The notes below the pieces were generated by a model. That model made no database searches. It was not told where the DNA came from and worked only from the letters and a program-made list of their open reading frames with translations. From assembly GCA_012798455.1 (NCBI GenBank), contig JAAZNC010000061.1, positions 1 to 58,962 of the forward strand: a stretch of DNA of 58,962 bases. The letters run 5' to 3'. Both the position numbers and the translations under genes were made by a program. Source of the stretch: Chloroflexota bacterium (GTDB taxonomy: Bacteria; Chloroflexota; Anaerolineae; Anaerolineales; Anaerolineaceae). Of the stretch, positions 52,015-58,962 are shown in pieces. Within the stretch, counting starts at the first letter, position 1; each line of letters opens with the position of its first letter.

Positions 52015-55000
52015 ATGCCACAGCAAGACACACGACAGATACGGGTATTTATTTCTTCCACGTTTCGCGATATGCAGGCGGAAAGGGATTACCTAGTCAA
52101 GTTCATTTTTCCCCAATTAAGGAAGCTGTGTGAAGCACGCGGAGTCGCATGGAGTGAAGTAGATCTGCGCTGGGGTATCACCAGTGAGCAATCCGCCGAA
52201 GGCATGGTGTTGCCTATTTGTCTGGAAGAGATCCACCGCTGCCGACCGTACTTTATTGGGATCCTGGGAGAACGCTACGGTTGGGTACCGGAAGCGATTG
52301 ATCCGGTATTGCTCGAACGGCAACCGTGGCTGGCTGAACATAAAGAGCACTCTGTGACCGAACTGGAGATTTTGCACGGGGTGTTGAATGATCCCGCTCT
52401 GGAAGGGCATGCTTTCTTCTATTTTCGTGATCCGGAAATAATTAAAAGCTTACCTCCTGAACAGCAAGCACTTCTCAATGAAACGGTACAGCCTGAGGAG
52501 ATTGAACAGTTTGGTATGGAAGAAGCCCAAAAGAGAGTGGCTGAACGAAAAGTCAAACTGACTTTATTAAAAGATCGCATCCGCCAGAGTAATTTACCGT
52601 TAAGAGAAAATTTCCACGATCCACAGGAACTTGGGGAATGGGTGCTGAAAGACCTGACTGCCATCATTGAGCAACTATACCCGCAAGGTTCTCAACCTGA
52701 TCCACTGATGCGGGAAAGACAGATCCATACTACGTTTGCTGCCAACCGTGCCGGGATCTATATTGGAGGAGAAAAATACTTCAAGCAGCTGGACGATCAT
52801 GTGTTGTCAAGCCATGTTCCTCTGGTGGTGACTGGAGGATCAGGAGTTGGAAAATCTGCTCTGTTGGCTAACTGGGGATTGAAATATCAGCAGGAACATT
52901 CGAATGATCTGGTGATCTTTCATTTCAGCGGTGCAAGTGCTTGTTCAACTGATTGGGCGAACATGCTGCATTATGTGATGGGGGAACTGAAGCGCTTCTT
53001 AAACTTGCAGGAAGAAATACCATCCGATGTCAATGCGCTGCGCGCAGCATTTCCTCAATGGCTGTACCGGGCAGGGCGGAAGGGCAGAGTGGTGCTCATT
53101 CTGGATGGGCTGAATCAATTGGATGACCGGCAGGGTGCACAGGAATTGACCTGGCTGCCATCACAGCTGCCGGAAAATGTGGCAGTGATCATTTCTACGC
53201 TGCCCGGAAAAGTGCTGCAGGCATGTGAAGAGAGAGGATACCCAACGCTTATAGTGAGAGTATTAACATGGGATGAAGAAAAAGAGCTGGCGCAGAAATA
53301 TCTATCTCGCTACTCAAAAAGTCTTACCGATATGCAACTGCTTAGCATTGTCATGGCTCCTCAATCTTCCAACCCACTGGGATTGCGTATCTTATTGGAT
53401 GAACTGCGCCAGTTTGGGGTGCATGAACAACTGGATGAGCGAATTAACCATTATATAAAGGCAAATTCTATTCCGGCGCTGCTGGAATTGGTGCTGGAGC
53501 GCTGTGAAGGCGATTATGAAAAAGACCGCATCCATCTGGTGGGTGATGCACTGCGCTGCATCTGGGCTGCCAGACAGGGCATATCCGAAATGGAACTGCT
53601 GGATATATTAGGGAAGGATGGACAGCCGCTGCCGCAGCGTATCTGGTCACCCCTCCATCTCGCTCTGGAAGGGATGTTATTTGAACGCGCTGGGCTGATC
53701 GATTTCTCGCATGGCTACATAAGAAAAGCCGTGGAACAGCGTTATCTCGCTGACGACACCGATAAACAACAAATCCATATCACACTGGCAGATTATTTCA
53801 TACTGCAGCCGGGTATTCCCAACCGTAAGGTGGTGGAATTACCCTGGCAGTTGCAGCAGGCACAGGCATGGCAGCGTTTGTATGAACTGTTATCTGATTT
53901 GGATTTCTTTACGGCAGTTTGGGAGGATGACCATTTTGATGTATATGCATACTGGACCTCGATTGAACAGAATAGTGATTATGACCGGACTGCTGCATAT
54001 AAGGATGTAATTCAAAATCCGGATGATTATGATCTGTACCTGTTCAACTGGCTGGCTGTGCTCTATAAAGATTCAGGAAAACTACAAGAAGCCTTAAAGG
54101 TGCATGAGGTAGAAGAGCAGAAATGCCGGCAGCAGAATGATCGGACTGCTCTACAGCTTTGTCTGGGCAACAGAGCACTGATCTTGAAAACAATGGGAGA
54201 ACTGGATCAGGCATTAACCCTTTTGAAGGAAAAAGAAAATATTTGTAAAGACCTGGATGATTGGGTGGGATTAACGGCTGCTCTGGATCACCAAGCATTG
54301 ATCCAAAAAGCATGGGGCAAGCTGGACGAGGCTATGCGTTTATTTACATTAGAGGAAACCTTTTGCCGCTTGAATAAAGATCTGGATGGATTGCAGCGCT
54401 GTTTAGGGAACCAGGCGAATATTTTCTTTTCATGGGGAGAATTTAACCAATCCATGCAGTATCACAAAGAAGAGGAGCGTATTTGCCATGAAATTGGCAA
54501 TTTATATAGCCTGCAGGTTTCTCTTGGGAATCAGGCAAACATCTATCTAAAAGCAGGGGATCTGGGGAATGCCTGGAAATATCATAAAGAGAAAGAGCGC
54601 ATCTGCCGGCAGCTGGGTGATCTGGATAGCCTGCAGAATTCTCTCGGGAATCAAGCGCTGATCCTGTACCAGCAGGGAAAGATCGAAGAAGCTGTAGCCT
54701 TGTTGAAGGAGCAGGAATCCATTTGCCGGCAGTTGGGTAATAAGGAGAGCCTCTCGATATCTCTGGGCAACCAAGCGGCTATGCTGAAAAGTAAGGGCAG
54801 GCTGCAGGAAGCGTTGGAACTGCATAAAGAAGAGGAACGCCTTAGTGAGGAAATGAATTCGGCTGAAGGATTATGTTACTCCTGGGTGAATCAGGGCACT
54901 ATCTATCTCAGGCTGAATGAAAGAAACAAGGGATTGGCATTAATACAAAAAGCATACGCACTGGCGGTGAAACATGGATATACAACGCTTGCTTCTCAAA

Positions 55001-55029
55001 TTAAAGGGAGTCTAATCAAATATTCATAA
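52015..55029 (+). CDS. DUF4062–STAND P-loop ATPase–TPR protein, copy 2
   Basis: A 1004-residue paralog of the gene before it, with the same order. DUF4062 at ~8–100 (IRVFISSTFRDMQAERDYLV), Walker A GGSGVGKSALLANWG (~273–287), Walker B VVLILDGLNQLDD and six 40-residue TPR units (~708–947). By eye the first 130 residues match copy 1 in about four of five positions, the ATPase slightly less, and the TPR part much less. It has its own Shine-Dalgarno (AAGGAGGGCAC) nearly identical to that of copy 1. GC is slightly higher than in copy 1, so the duplication is not brand-new. Its 3' end overlaps rsmG by 6 bp. Confidence 0.9.
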   Translation: MPQQDTRQIRVFISSTFRDMQAERDYLVKFIFPQLRKLCEARGVAWSEVDLRWGITSEQSAEGMVLPICLEEIHRCRPYFIGILGERYGWVPEAIDPVLLERQPWLAEHKEHSVTELEILHGVLNDPALEGHAFFYFRDPEIIKSLPPEQQALLNETVQPEEIEQFGMEEAQKRVAERKVKLTLLKDRIRQSNLPLRENFHDPQELGEWVLKDLTAIIEQLYPQGSQPDPLMRERQIHTTFAANRAGIYIGGEKYFKQLDDHVLSSHVPLVVTGGSGVGKSALLANWGLKYQQEHSNDLVIFHFSGASACSTDWANMLHYVMGELKRFLNLQEEIPSDVNALRAAFPQWLYRAGRKGRVVLILDGLNQLDDRQGAQELTWLPSQLPENVAVIISTLPGKVLQACEERGYPTLIVRVLTWDEEKELAQKYLSRYSKSLTDMQLLSIVMAPQSSNPLGLRILLDELRQFGVHEQLDERINHYIKANSIPALLELVLERCEGDYEKDRIHLVGDALRCIWAARQGISEMELLDILGKDGQPLPQRIWSPLHLALEGMLFERAGLIDFSHGYIRKAVEQRYLADDTDKQQIHITLADYFILQPGIPNRKVVELPWQLQQAQAWQRLYELLSDLDFFTAVWEDDHFDVYAYWTSIEQNSDYDRTAAYKDVIQNPDDYDLYLFNWLAVLYKDSGKLQEALKVHEVEEQKCRQQNDRTALQLCLGNRALILKTMGELDQALTLLKEKENICKDLDDWVGLTAALDHQALIQKAWGKLDEAMRLFTLEETFCRLNKDLDGLQRCLGNQANIFFSWGEFNQSMQYHKEEERICHEIGNLYSLQVSLGNQANIYLKAGDLGNAWKYHKEKERICRQLGDLDSLQNSLGNQALILYQQGKIEEAVALLKEQESICRQLGNKESLSISLGNQAAMLKSKGRLQEALELHKEEERLSEEMNSAEGLCYSWVNQGTIYLRLNERNKGLALIQKAYALAVKHGYTTLASQIKGSLIKYS
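54136..54855 (+). repeat. Six tandem 120-bp TPR units, copy 2
   Basis: Units begin at 54136, 54256, 54376, 54496, 54616 and 54736, with the same 40-residue register as copy 1 but more divergence between units (e.g. AALDHQALIQKAWGKLDEAM versus VSLGNQANIYLKAGDLGNAW). Confidence 0.85.
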
Positions 55030-55734
55030 AGGTTTTTTGGCAGGCAGCCCCACCCGCCGTGGATATGCGGCAGGAGTTGGTTTTACTTTTTCGATGATGA
55101 CCAGGGTTCGTTCTGCCTCCAGACCGGGGATGGTAACCGGTTCTACCTGCATTTTGCCTCCCCCCAGGATGGCGCAGGCGTTCTTTGCTTGTTTGCTCTC
55201 ATCTTCTACGGCAGCACTTTTCTGGGCGATGACCAGCCCTCCCACATGCACCAGCGGCAGCAGGTATTCGAGCAGCACGGGCAGTGCTGCTACCGCGCGC
55301 GCCACCGCGCAATCAAACTGTTCACGGTAGTCTTTATTTTGACCAATTGCTTCTACACGTTCTGCCATTACACTGGCATCCTTTAGATCCAGTGTCTGGA
55401 TGATGTGCTGACAAAATTTGGCTTTCTTTTCCACCGATTCCACCAGCACCAATTTGAGGGTTGGGTCCACGATCTTGAGTGGAATGCCTGGAAATCCGGC
55501 GCCGGTGCCGACATCAATCAATGATTTAACCTGATATTTTTGCAGGGTGGGCAGCAGGCTGAGTGAATCCATAAAATGTTTGCTTTCGATCTCTTCGGGT
55601 GTGCGGATGGCAGTCAGGTTGAAATGGCTGTTCCATTTCAACAATTCATCCTGATATTGATTGAATTGATCCAATGCCGCAGAAGGCATTTTTTCATTGC
55701 ACAAATTATGAAAATAAGCAGCCAGAGTTGTCAT
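55024..55734 (-). CDS. rsmG: 16S rRNA (guanine-527-N7) methyltransferase
   Basis: A 236-residue SAM-dependent enzyme (GidB) that makes m7G527 in 16S rRNA. SAM motif LIDVGTGAGFPGIPLKI at ~76–92, followed by LVLVESVEKKAKF; the N-terminal helix contains NLTAIRTPEEIESKHFMDSL. I start at 55734, because TATAAT on this strand lies six bases upstream and the frame before it is not conserved-looking. The gene converges on the second STAND gene with a 6-bp overlap. Confidence 0.93.
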   Translation of the reverse strand: MTTLAAYFHNLCNEKMPSAALDQFNQYQDELLKWNSHFNLTAIRTPEEIESKHFMDSLSLLPTLQKYQVKSLIDVGTGAGFPGIPLKIVDPTLKLVLVESVEKKAKFCQHIIQTLDLKDASVMAERVEAIGQNKDYREQFDCAVARAVAALPVLLEYLLPLVHVGGLVIAQKSAAVEDESKQAKNACAILGGGKMQVEPVTIPGLEAERTLVIIEKVKPTPAAYPRRVGLPAKKPL

Positions 55735-55746
55735 ATTCCAATTATA
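55735..55746 (-). promoter_or_regulatory. Leaderless-type -10 of rsmG
   Basis: On the minus strand TATAAT (55746–55741) is followed by six bases and the ATG. No Shine-Dalgarno. Confidence 0.55.
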
Positions 55747-55814
55747 AACACGGATAGCTGAACAATTGGAGTTTTCATGATTAATAGATATCATTAACCA
55801 TAGTGGAGAAAATG

Positions 55815-56774
55815 ATGATCAGAGAAGAAGAACGATTAATTGCCTGGCTGCTGGAAGAGGAAAATCCCAGCGTGCGTTATTTTACTCTGCGCATGATCCT
55901 GGGATTGGCGCAAGATGATGAGCAGGTGCTTGCTGCACGACGCGCCATTATGGGGAGAGAGCCGCTAACCACTATTCTGGCATTACAGGACCCTGCCGGT
56001 TGGTGGAATAATTCGGAGACCGTGAGCCTGCCCATGTATCTGAGTACGGTCTGGCAGCTGATGCTGCTGGCTGAATTGGGCGCAGATGACAGTGATAAAC
56101 GCATCCGTAAAGCTGTGGATCTGGTCTTCAAGAATATTCAGAGCGCTGATGGATCCCTTCCGCATGAAGGAGATACCTTTAAAAAGAAGGGAGCGATGGA
56201 CCTGATCTGCAATGATGGCATGATCGCTTACGGTTTGGTTGGATTGAGCTCAGAGTCAAAGGATGAACGTATGCAGCGTACCCTATCTTTTCTGGTTTCT
56301 GTGTTAAACAGCGGAGATTATAACTGCTGCTTTAACAAAGGTGCAGAGTGCGCCTGGGGAGTGGTGAAAATGCTGCGTGTTCTGGCTCTCATCCCGGAAC
56401 AAGAAAGGGATGAGAATATGCAGAGAGCTATCCGGCGGGGTGCCGGATACCTGCTATCGCACGAACTGGTGAAAGCCGATTTTCCACACAAACCGGGCGG
56501 GAAGGTTAGTGATCATTGGTTCCGTCTGGGTTTTCCGTGCAGCTATCACGCCGATCTGTTGCAAACTGCCTTTGTGTTGACCGCTTTGGGCTATGGAAAA
56601 GATCCACGCTTGCGACCGACCATTACTTTTTTACGAGAGAAACAATTGCCAGGAGGGGGCTGGGCACTGGAAGAAACCTGGAATAAGTTAAGTGTGCCAT
56701 TAGTGAAGAAGAGCAAAGTGAAGCCCAGCAAATGGATCACCTGGCAGATGCTGTATATAATGAAAAATTCATAG
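55815..56774 (+). CDS. Prenyltransferase/terpene-cyclase-like (alpha-alpha toroid) protein
   Basis: A 319-residue soluble protein. ENPSVRYFTLRMILG opens the chain, then helical hairpins with QSADGSLPHEG and a C-terminal QLPGGGWALEETWN, a QW-type motif as seen in squalene-cyclase-like toroids. I recognise the fold type but not a defined enzyme; similar proteins are common in Chloroflexota. No DxDD or other cyclase catalytic motif is evident. The start at 55815 is six bases after GGAG; an ATG three bases earlier and a GTG at 55803 are alternatives. Confidence 0.6.
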   Translation: MIREEERLIAWLLEEENPSVRYFTLRMILGLAQDDEQVLAARRAIMGREPLTTILALQDPAGWWNNSETVSLPMYLSTVWQLMLLAELGADDSDKRIRKAVDLVFKNIQSADGSLPHEGDTFKKKGAMDLICNDGMIAYGLVGLSSESKDERMQRTLSFLVSVLNSGDYNCCFNKGAECAWGVVKMLRVLALIPEQERDENMQRAIRRGAGYLLSHELVKADFPHKPGGKVSDHWFRLGFPCSYHADLLQTAFVLTALGYGKDPRLRPTITFLREKQLPGGGWALEETWNKLSVPLVKKSKVKPSKWITWQMLYIMKNS

Positions 56775-56839
56775 GCGGCTGAGTATCATTGAATTCACGA
56801 TAAAATTATCGGGTTTGACAGAGATCAAAGAGGCTATTA

Positions 56840-57418
56840 ATGGATGAAACGAATATTTTTATAGGGGATCATATCCGTTTGACGGAGATCGATCCGAAAA
56901 AAGACGCAGAGGTCGAAGCACAATGGACACAAGATCTTTCCTATGCACGGCTACGAAAGAAGAATCCAGTGCGTCCACTGGCTCCCACGGAAGTGCGCAA
57001 AGACCTGGATGAAAAACTAAAAGAATCCGATGAAGGTCGCCGCAGTTTCTTCTATGCCATGCGTGATTGCTTGGAAGAGGATTCTCTGCTGGGATTCATG
57101 TATATTACCGAAATTGAATGGAAGAATGGGCAGGGATTCCTGCGCTTACTTTTTAAGAACGATGAGACCACTGCCCTTTATATTGCTGAAGGTCTGCACC
57201 TGGCGTTACGTTATGTCTTTGATGAACTCAACCTCTACCATATTTGCATGGAAGTGTACGATTGTGCTCTTCTGCATATTCAAGCGATTGAAAATGCAAA
57301 GTTTTCACTTGAAGCACGTTTGAGGGAAATCACATATATCACTGATGCCTATCATGATCGTTTGATCTATGGGTTGCTGGCGGAAGAATGGCGAATTTCA
57401 CAGGGAGCGGAGCGATGA
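56840..57418 (+). CDS. GNAT-family acetyltransferase-like protein (degenerate)
   Basis: A 192-residue protein whose beta–alpha pattern matches RimJ/RimL-type GNAT enzymes (GDHIRLTEIDPKKDAEVEAQ at the start, ALRYVFDELNLYHICMEVYD in the middle). The acetyl-CoA loop Q/RxxGxG/A is not clearly present, so activity is doubtful. The next gene is a paralog that keeps it, and their ORFs overlap by four bases. Confidence 0.68.
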   Translation: MDETNIFIGDHIRLTEIDPKKDAEVEAQWTQDLSYARLRKKNPVRPLAPTEVRKDLDEKLKESDEGRRSFFYAMRDCLEEDSLLGFMYITEIEWKNGQGFLRLLFKNDETTALYIAEGLHLALRYVFDELNLYHICMEVYDCALLHIQAIENAKFSLEARLREITYITDAYHDRLIYGLLAEEWRISQGAER

Positions 57419-57963
57419 GCGATCGACTTCAAGGGAAGAAAGTTTATTTACGGGCGATGGATCCGGAAAAAGACACCGAGGTTATGGCAGTATGGCAGCG
57501 GGATGCTTTGTATAATCGTTTCATGGATAGCGAAACTGCCATGATGTTTCCCCGCGATCAGATGAAAGAGTGGTTTGAAAAAAGACTGGATTACGTCAAT
57601 ACATTCATGATTTGCCGGGTGGAAGATGATAGGGCGATCGGTTTCATTGAACTAGCAGATTTTGACTGGCACAGCGGGAATGCCTGGATGGGGATCGGGA
57701 TCGGAGAACGGGAAAATTGGGGCAAGGGTTACGGAACAGAAGCACAGCACATTCTTCTGAAAATGGCGTTCGAAGAATGGCACCTGCACCGTGTATCACT
57801 GGCAGTGCTGGGCTACAATGAACGTGCGGTTCGTTCTTATGAGAAAGCTGGTTTTATGTTAGAAGGTTCCTTGCGCGGTTTTGTGCGTCGTGATGGTAAG
57901 ATATGGGATATGCATATGATGGGAATCCTGCGTCAAGATTGGGATGCTTTGCATCAGGAATAA
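57415..57963 (+). CDS. GNAT-family N-acetyltransferase (RimJ/RimL-like)
   Basis: A 182-residue acetyltransferase. GKKVYLRAMDPEKDTEVMAV is the usual N-terminus, and GERENWGKGYGTEAQHILL contains the acetyl-CoA loop (GKGYGTEA), with HRVSLAVLGYNERAVRSYEK after it. It probably acetylates a small amine or protein N-terminus. The start at 57415 overlaps the previous stop (ATGA), an operon-type arrangement. A HAD phosphatase gene follows 19 nt on. Confidence 0.88.
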   Translation: MSDRLQGKKVYLRAMDPEKDTEVMAVWQRDALYNRFMDSETAMMFPRDQMKEWFEKRLDYVNTFMICRVEDDRAIGFIELADFDWHSGNAWMGIGIGERENWGKGYGTEAQHILLKMAFEEWHLHRVSLAVLGYNERAVRSYEKAGFMLEGSLRGFVRRDGKIWDMHMMGILRQDWDALHQE

Positions 57964-57982
57964 TAAACAACCGGAGAGTACA

Positions 57983-58603
57983 ATGAAGATGGATATCAAA
58001 GCAGTTATTTTCGATATGGGTGGGGTGTTCATTCGCACTCCGGATCTCTCTGCCCGAAAGAAGATGGCAGAAAAACTAGGGATGAATGTGCAAAAATTGA
58101 ACGATCTGTTCTTCAAGAGCCCCATTGCTATTGAAGCGGAGAAGGGCTTGGTAACTCGAGAAAAATTGCTCCAATATACACTCCAACAATTAGGTGGTTC
58201 TCAACCAGATGTGGAAGCTTTCGTGGCAGAGTTCTTCAGCAGAGATGAAGAAGATCAGGAATTGGTGCAGCTTGTGCGCTCTTTGAAACCTCATTATAAA
58301 TTGGCACTGTTGAGCAATGCTTTCGAGGGAACTCGTCAGTGGATGCAGGAACGTTTCACGTTCCTGCACCTGTTCGAGATCAGTATCTTTTCGTATGAAG
58401 TTGGTATGCGTAAACCGGATGAGCAGATCTACCGGCTGGTGCTGGATAAATTGCAAGTGGAACCGCAACAAGCGTTGTTCGTGGATGACTTTAAAGAAAA
58501 TATCGAAGGCGCACAACGGCTGGGCATCCAGACGGTCTGGTATCATTCTCGTGATGTTGCATTTTCTGAATTAAGAAACCGGTTGCTACCCTCCTCTGGA
58601 TAA
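57983..58603 (+). CDS. HAD-superfamily hydrolase (subfamily IA)
   Basis: A 206-residue phosphatase-type HAD protein. Motif I is AVIFDMGGVF with the nucleophile Asp, motif II is ALLSNAF, motif III lies in YEVGMRKPDEQIY and motif IV is LFVDDFKENI. DxGGV instead of DxDGT fits the epoxide-hydrolase/YihX-like branch. It starts at 57983 behind GGAGAG; a longer frame overlaps the previous gene. Substrate unknown. Confidence 0.9.
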   Translation: MKMDIKAVIFDMGGVFIRTPDLSARKKMAEKLGMNVQKLNDLFFKSPIAIEAEKGLVTREKLLQYTLQQLGGSQPDVEAFVAEFFSRDEEDQELVQLVRSLKPHYKLALLSNAFEGTRQWMQERFTFLHLFEISIFSYEVGMRKPDEQIYRLVLDKLQVEPQQALFVDDFKENIEGAQRLGIQTVWYHSRDVAFSELRNRLLPSSG

Positions 58604-58644
58604 GACTTCGGCACTTGTGATATACTCTGGTATCGTCATTTGTC

Positions 58645-58673
58645 TTGACAGACAGGTGTCTCTTGGGTAGAAT
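58645..58673 (+). promoter_or_regulatory. Consensus promoter of the tRNA-Ala pair
   Basis: TTGACA (58645–58650), a 17-nt spacer and TAGAAT (58668–58673). Transcription should begin near 58680, about 12 bases before the first tRNA. Confidence 0.78.
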
Positions 58674-58691
58674 TTTCCTGCCCTAAAGAAC

Positions 58692-58763
58692 GGGCCTGTA
58701 GCGCAGTGGGAGCGCGCTTCAATCGCACTGAAGAGGTCGAGGGTTCGACTCCCTCCAGGTCCA
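58692..58763 (+). tRNA. tRNA-Ala(CGC)
   Basis: A 72-nt cloverleaf: acceptor GGGCCTG/CAGGTCC with the G3·U70 alanine identity pair, D stem GCGC/GCGC, anticodon stem CTTCA/TGAAG with loop ATCGCAC (anticodon CGC), T arm GAGGG TTCGACT CCCTC, discriminator A. The 3' CCA is not encoded. Confidence 0.95.
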
Positions 58764-58779
58764 CTTGGGTAAAACAACC

Positions 58780-58852
58780 GGGCCCATAGCGCAGTTGGGA
58801 GCGCGTCTCAATGGCATTGAGAAGGTCGAGAGTTCGAATCTCTCTGGGTCCA
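58780..58852 (+). tRNA. tRNA-Ala(GGC)
   Basis: A 73-nt cloverleaf: acceptor GGGCCCA/TGGGTCC with G3·U70, D stem GCGC/GCGC, anticodon stem TCTCA/TGAGA with loop ATGGCAT (anticodon GGC), T arm GAGAG TTCGAAT CTCTC. The 3' CCA is not encoded. It lies 16 nt after the first tRNA-Ala and reads a different alanine codon set, so the two probably share one transcript. Confidence 0.95.
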
Positions 58853-58871
58853 CTGTAAGAACAGAAGATTA

Positions 58872-58962
58872 AAAAGCGAGAAGAGGAGTACTATTTCATC
58901 CAGCAGCGAATCGGGAGGGAAAGGTGTGAGCCCGGTCCAGCGCCCCTGGAGCGCTTGAGGAA
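58872..58962 (+). promoter_or_regulatory. Probable T-box leader, 5' part, cut by window edge
   Basis: AAGCGAGAAGAGGAGTA (AGTA of the specifier-loop bulge at 58887–58890) is followed by CAGCGAATCGGGAGGG and AAGGTGTGAGCCCGG, which match the AG-bulge, distal-loop and closing-stem elements of T-box stem I. The specifier codon would lie at or just past 58962, so the amino acid cannot be read. The regulated gene is outside the window. Confidence 0.6.

Noticed and set aside
50994..54855. Regular 120-bp repeats taken as CRISPR or satellite
   Set aside because: They are in-frame coding TPR units without spacers.
1..58962. Insertion sequences, prophage, integrase or toxin–antitoxin genes
   Set aside because: None recognised in any frame; the window reads as ordinary chromosome apart from the STAND pair.

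Overview
The window looks like chromosome from an Anaerolineae-type bacterium (phylum Chloroflexota). The evidence is indirect: moderate GC, single-membrane envelope genes with a lipoprotein carrying a Thr/Pro-rich linker, a YvcK–GapDH–Pgk–S20 block, CpXC and FHA signalling proteins, and many ATG starts that sit directly behind a -10 hexamer. No 16S gene is present, so the assignment is an inference. I found no insertion sequence, prophage, integrase or CRISPR array.

Layout. 1–2,990: an AT-rich orphan membrane protein, a Cas4-like/DEDD nuclease (DUF2779) and a glycerophosphodiester phosphodiesterase. 3,021–12,855: a membrane-anchored GH3-like protein and a signalling block (Ser/Thr kinase, divergent FHA–winged-helix regulator, CpXC protein, GAF-PAS histidine kinase), then a class III aminotransferase and a ROK sugar kinase. 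12,927–22,128: a core block of yvcK, gap, pgk, rpsT, argS, a COG2403 P-loop protein, obg and nadD, divided by several hairpin terminators. 22,133–33,421: envelope genes (lipoprotein, Wzz-like chain-length protein, O-antigen-ligase-like polymerase, secreted metallopeptidase, YtxH protein, transglutaminase-like membrane protein; on the other strand a GT-C glycosyltransferase, two small membrane proteins and a PfkB kinase). 33,770–36,003: recX and rny. 36,025–41,535: a five-gene minus-strand operon, MntR-like regulator, metE, Xaa-Pro peptidase, esterase and metallo-beta-lactamase-fold hydrolase. 41,753–48,770: map, an MFS transporter, a beta-lactamase-like protein, a cNMP/bPH membrane protein, def and recF. 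48,879–55,029: two tandem paralogous giant proteins, DUF4062–P-loop STAND ATPase–TPR. 55,024–58,962: rsmG, a toroid-fold protein, two GNAT acetyltransferases, a HAD phosphatase, two tRNA-Ala genes, and the 5' part of a probable T-box leader that runs off the edge.

How they work together. The gap–pgk cluster gives lower glycolysis, with YvcK as a carbon-flux/cell-wall factor and a protein related to cyclic-2,3-diphosphoglycerate synthetase nearby. The kinase/FHA pair could form a phospho-threonine-controlled transcription switch. The MntR-like regulator heads an operon with zinc-dependent MetE. The two STAND proteins are the best candidate for a little-described system: near-identical N-terminal DUF4062 and ATPase parts with more divergent 40-residue TPR arrays, which fits a sense-and-respond (conflict or programmed response) role. 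At the DNA level, about eleven ATG-started genes have a -10-like box 5–10 nt upstream and no Shine-Dalgarno, while the GTG/TTG-started genes have a recognisable Shine-Dalgarno. This argues for widespread leaderless transcription.
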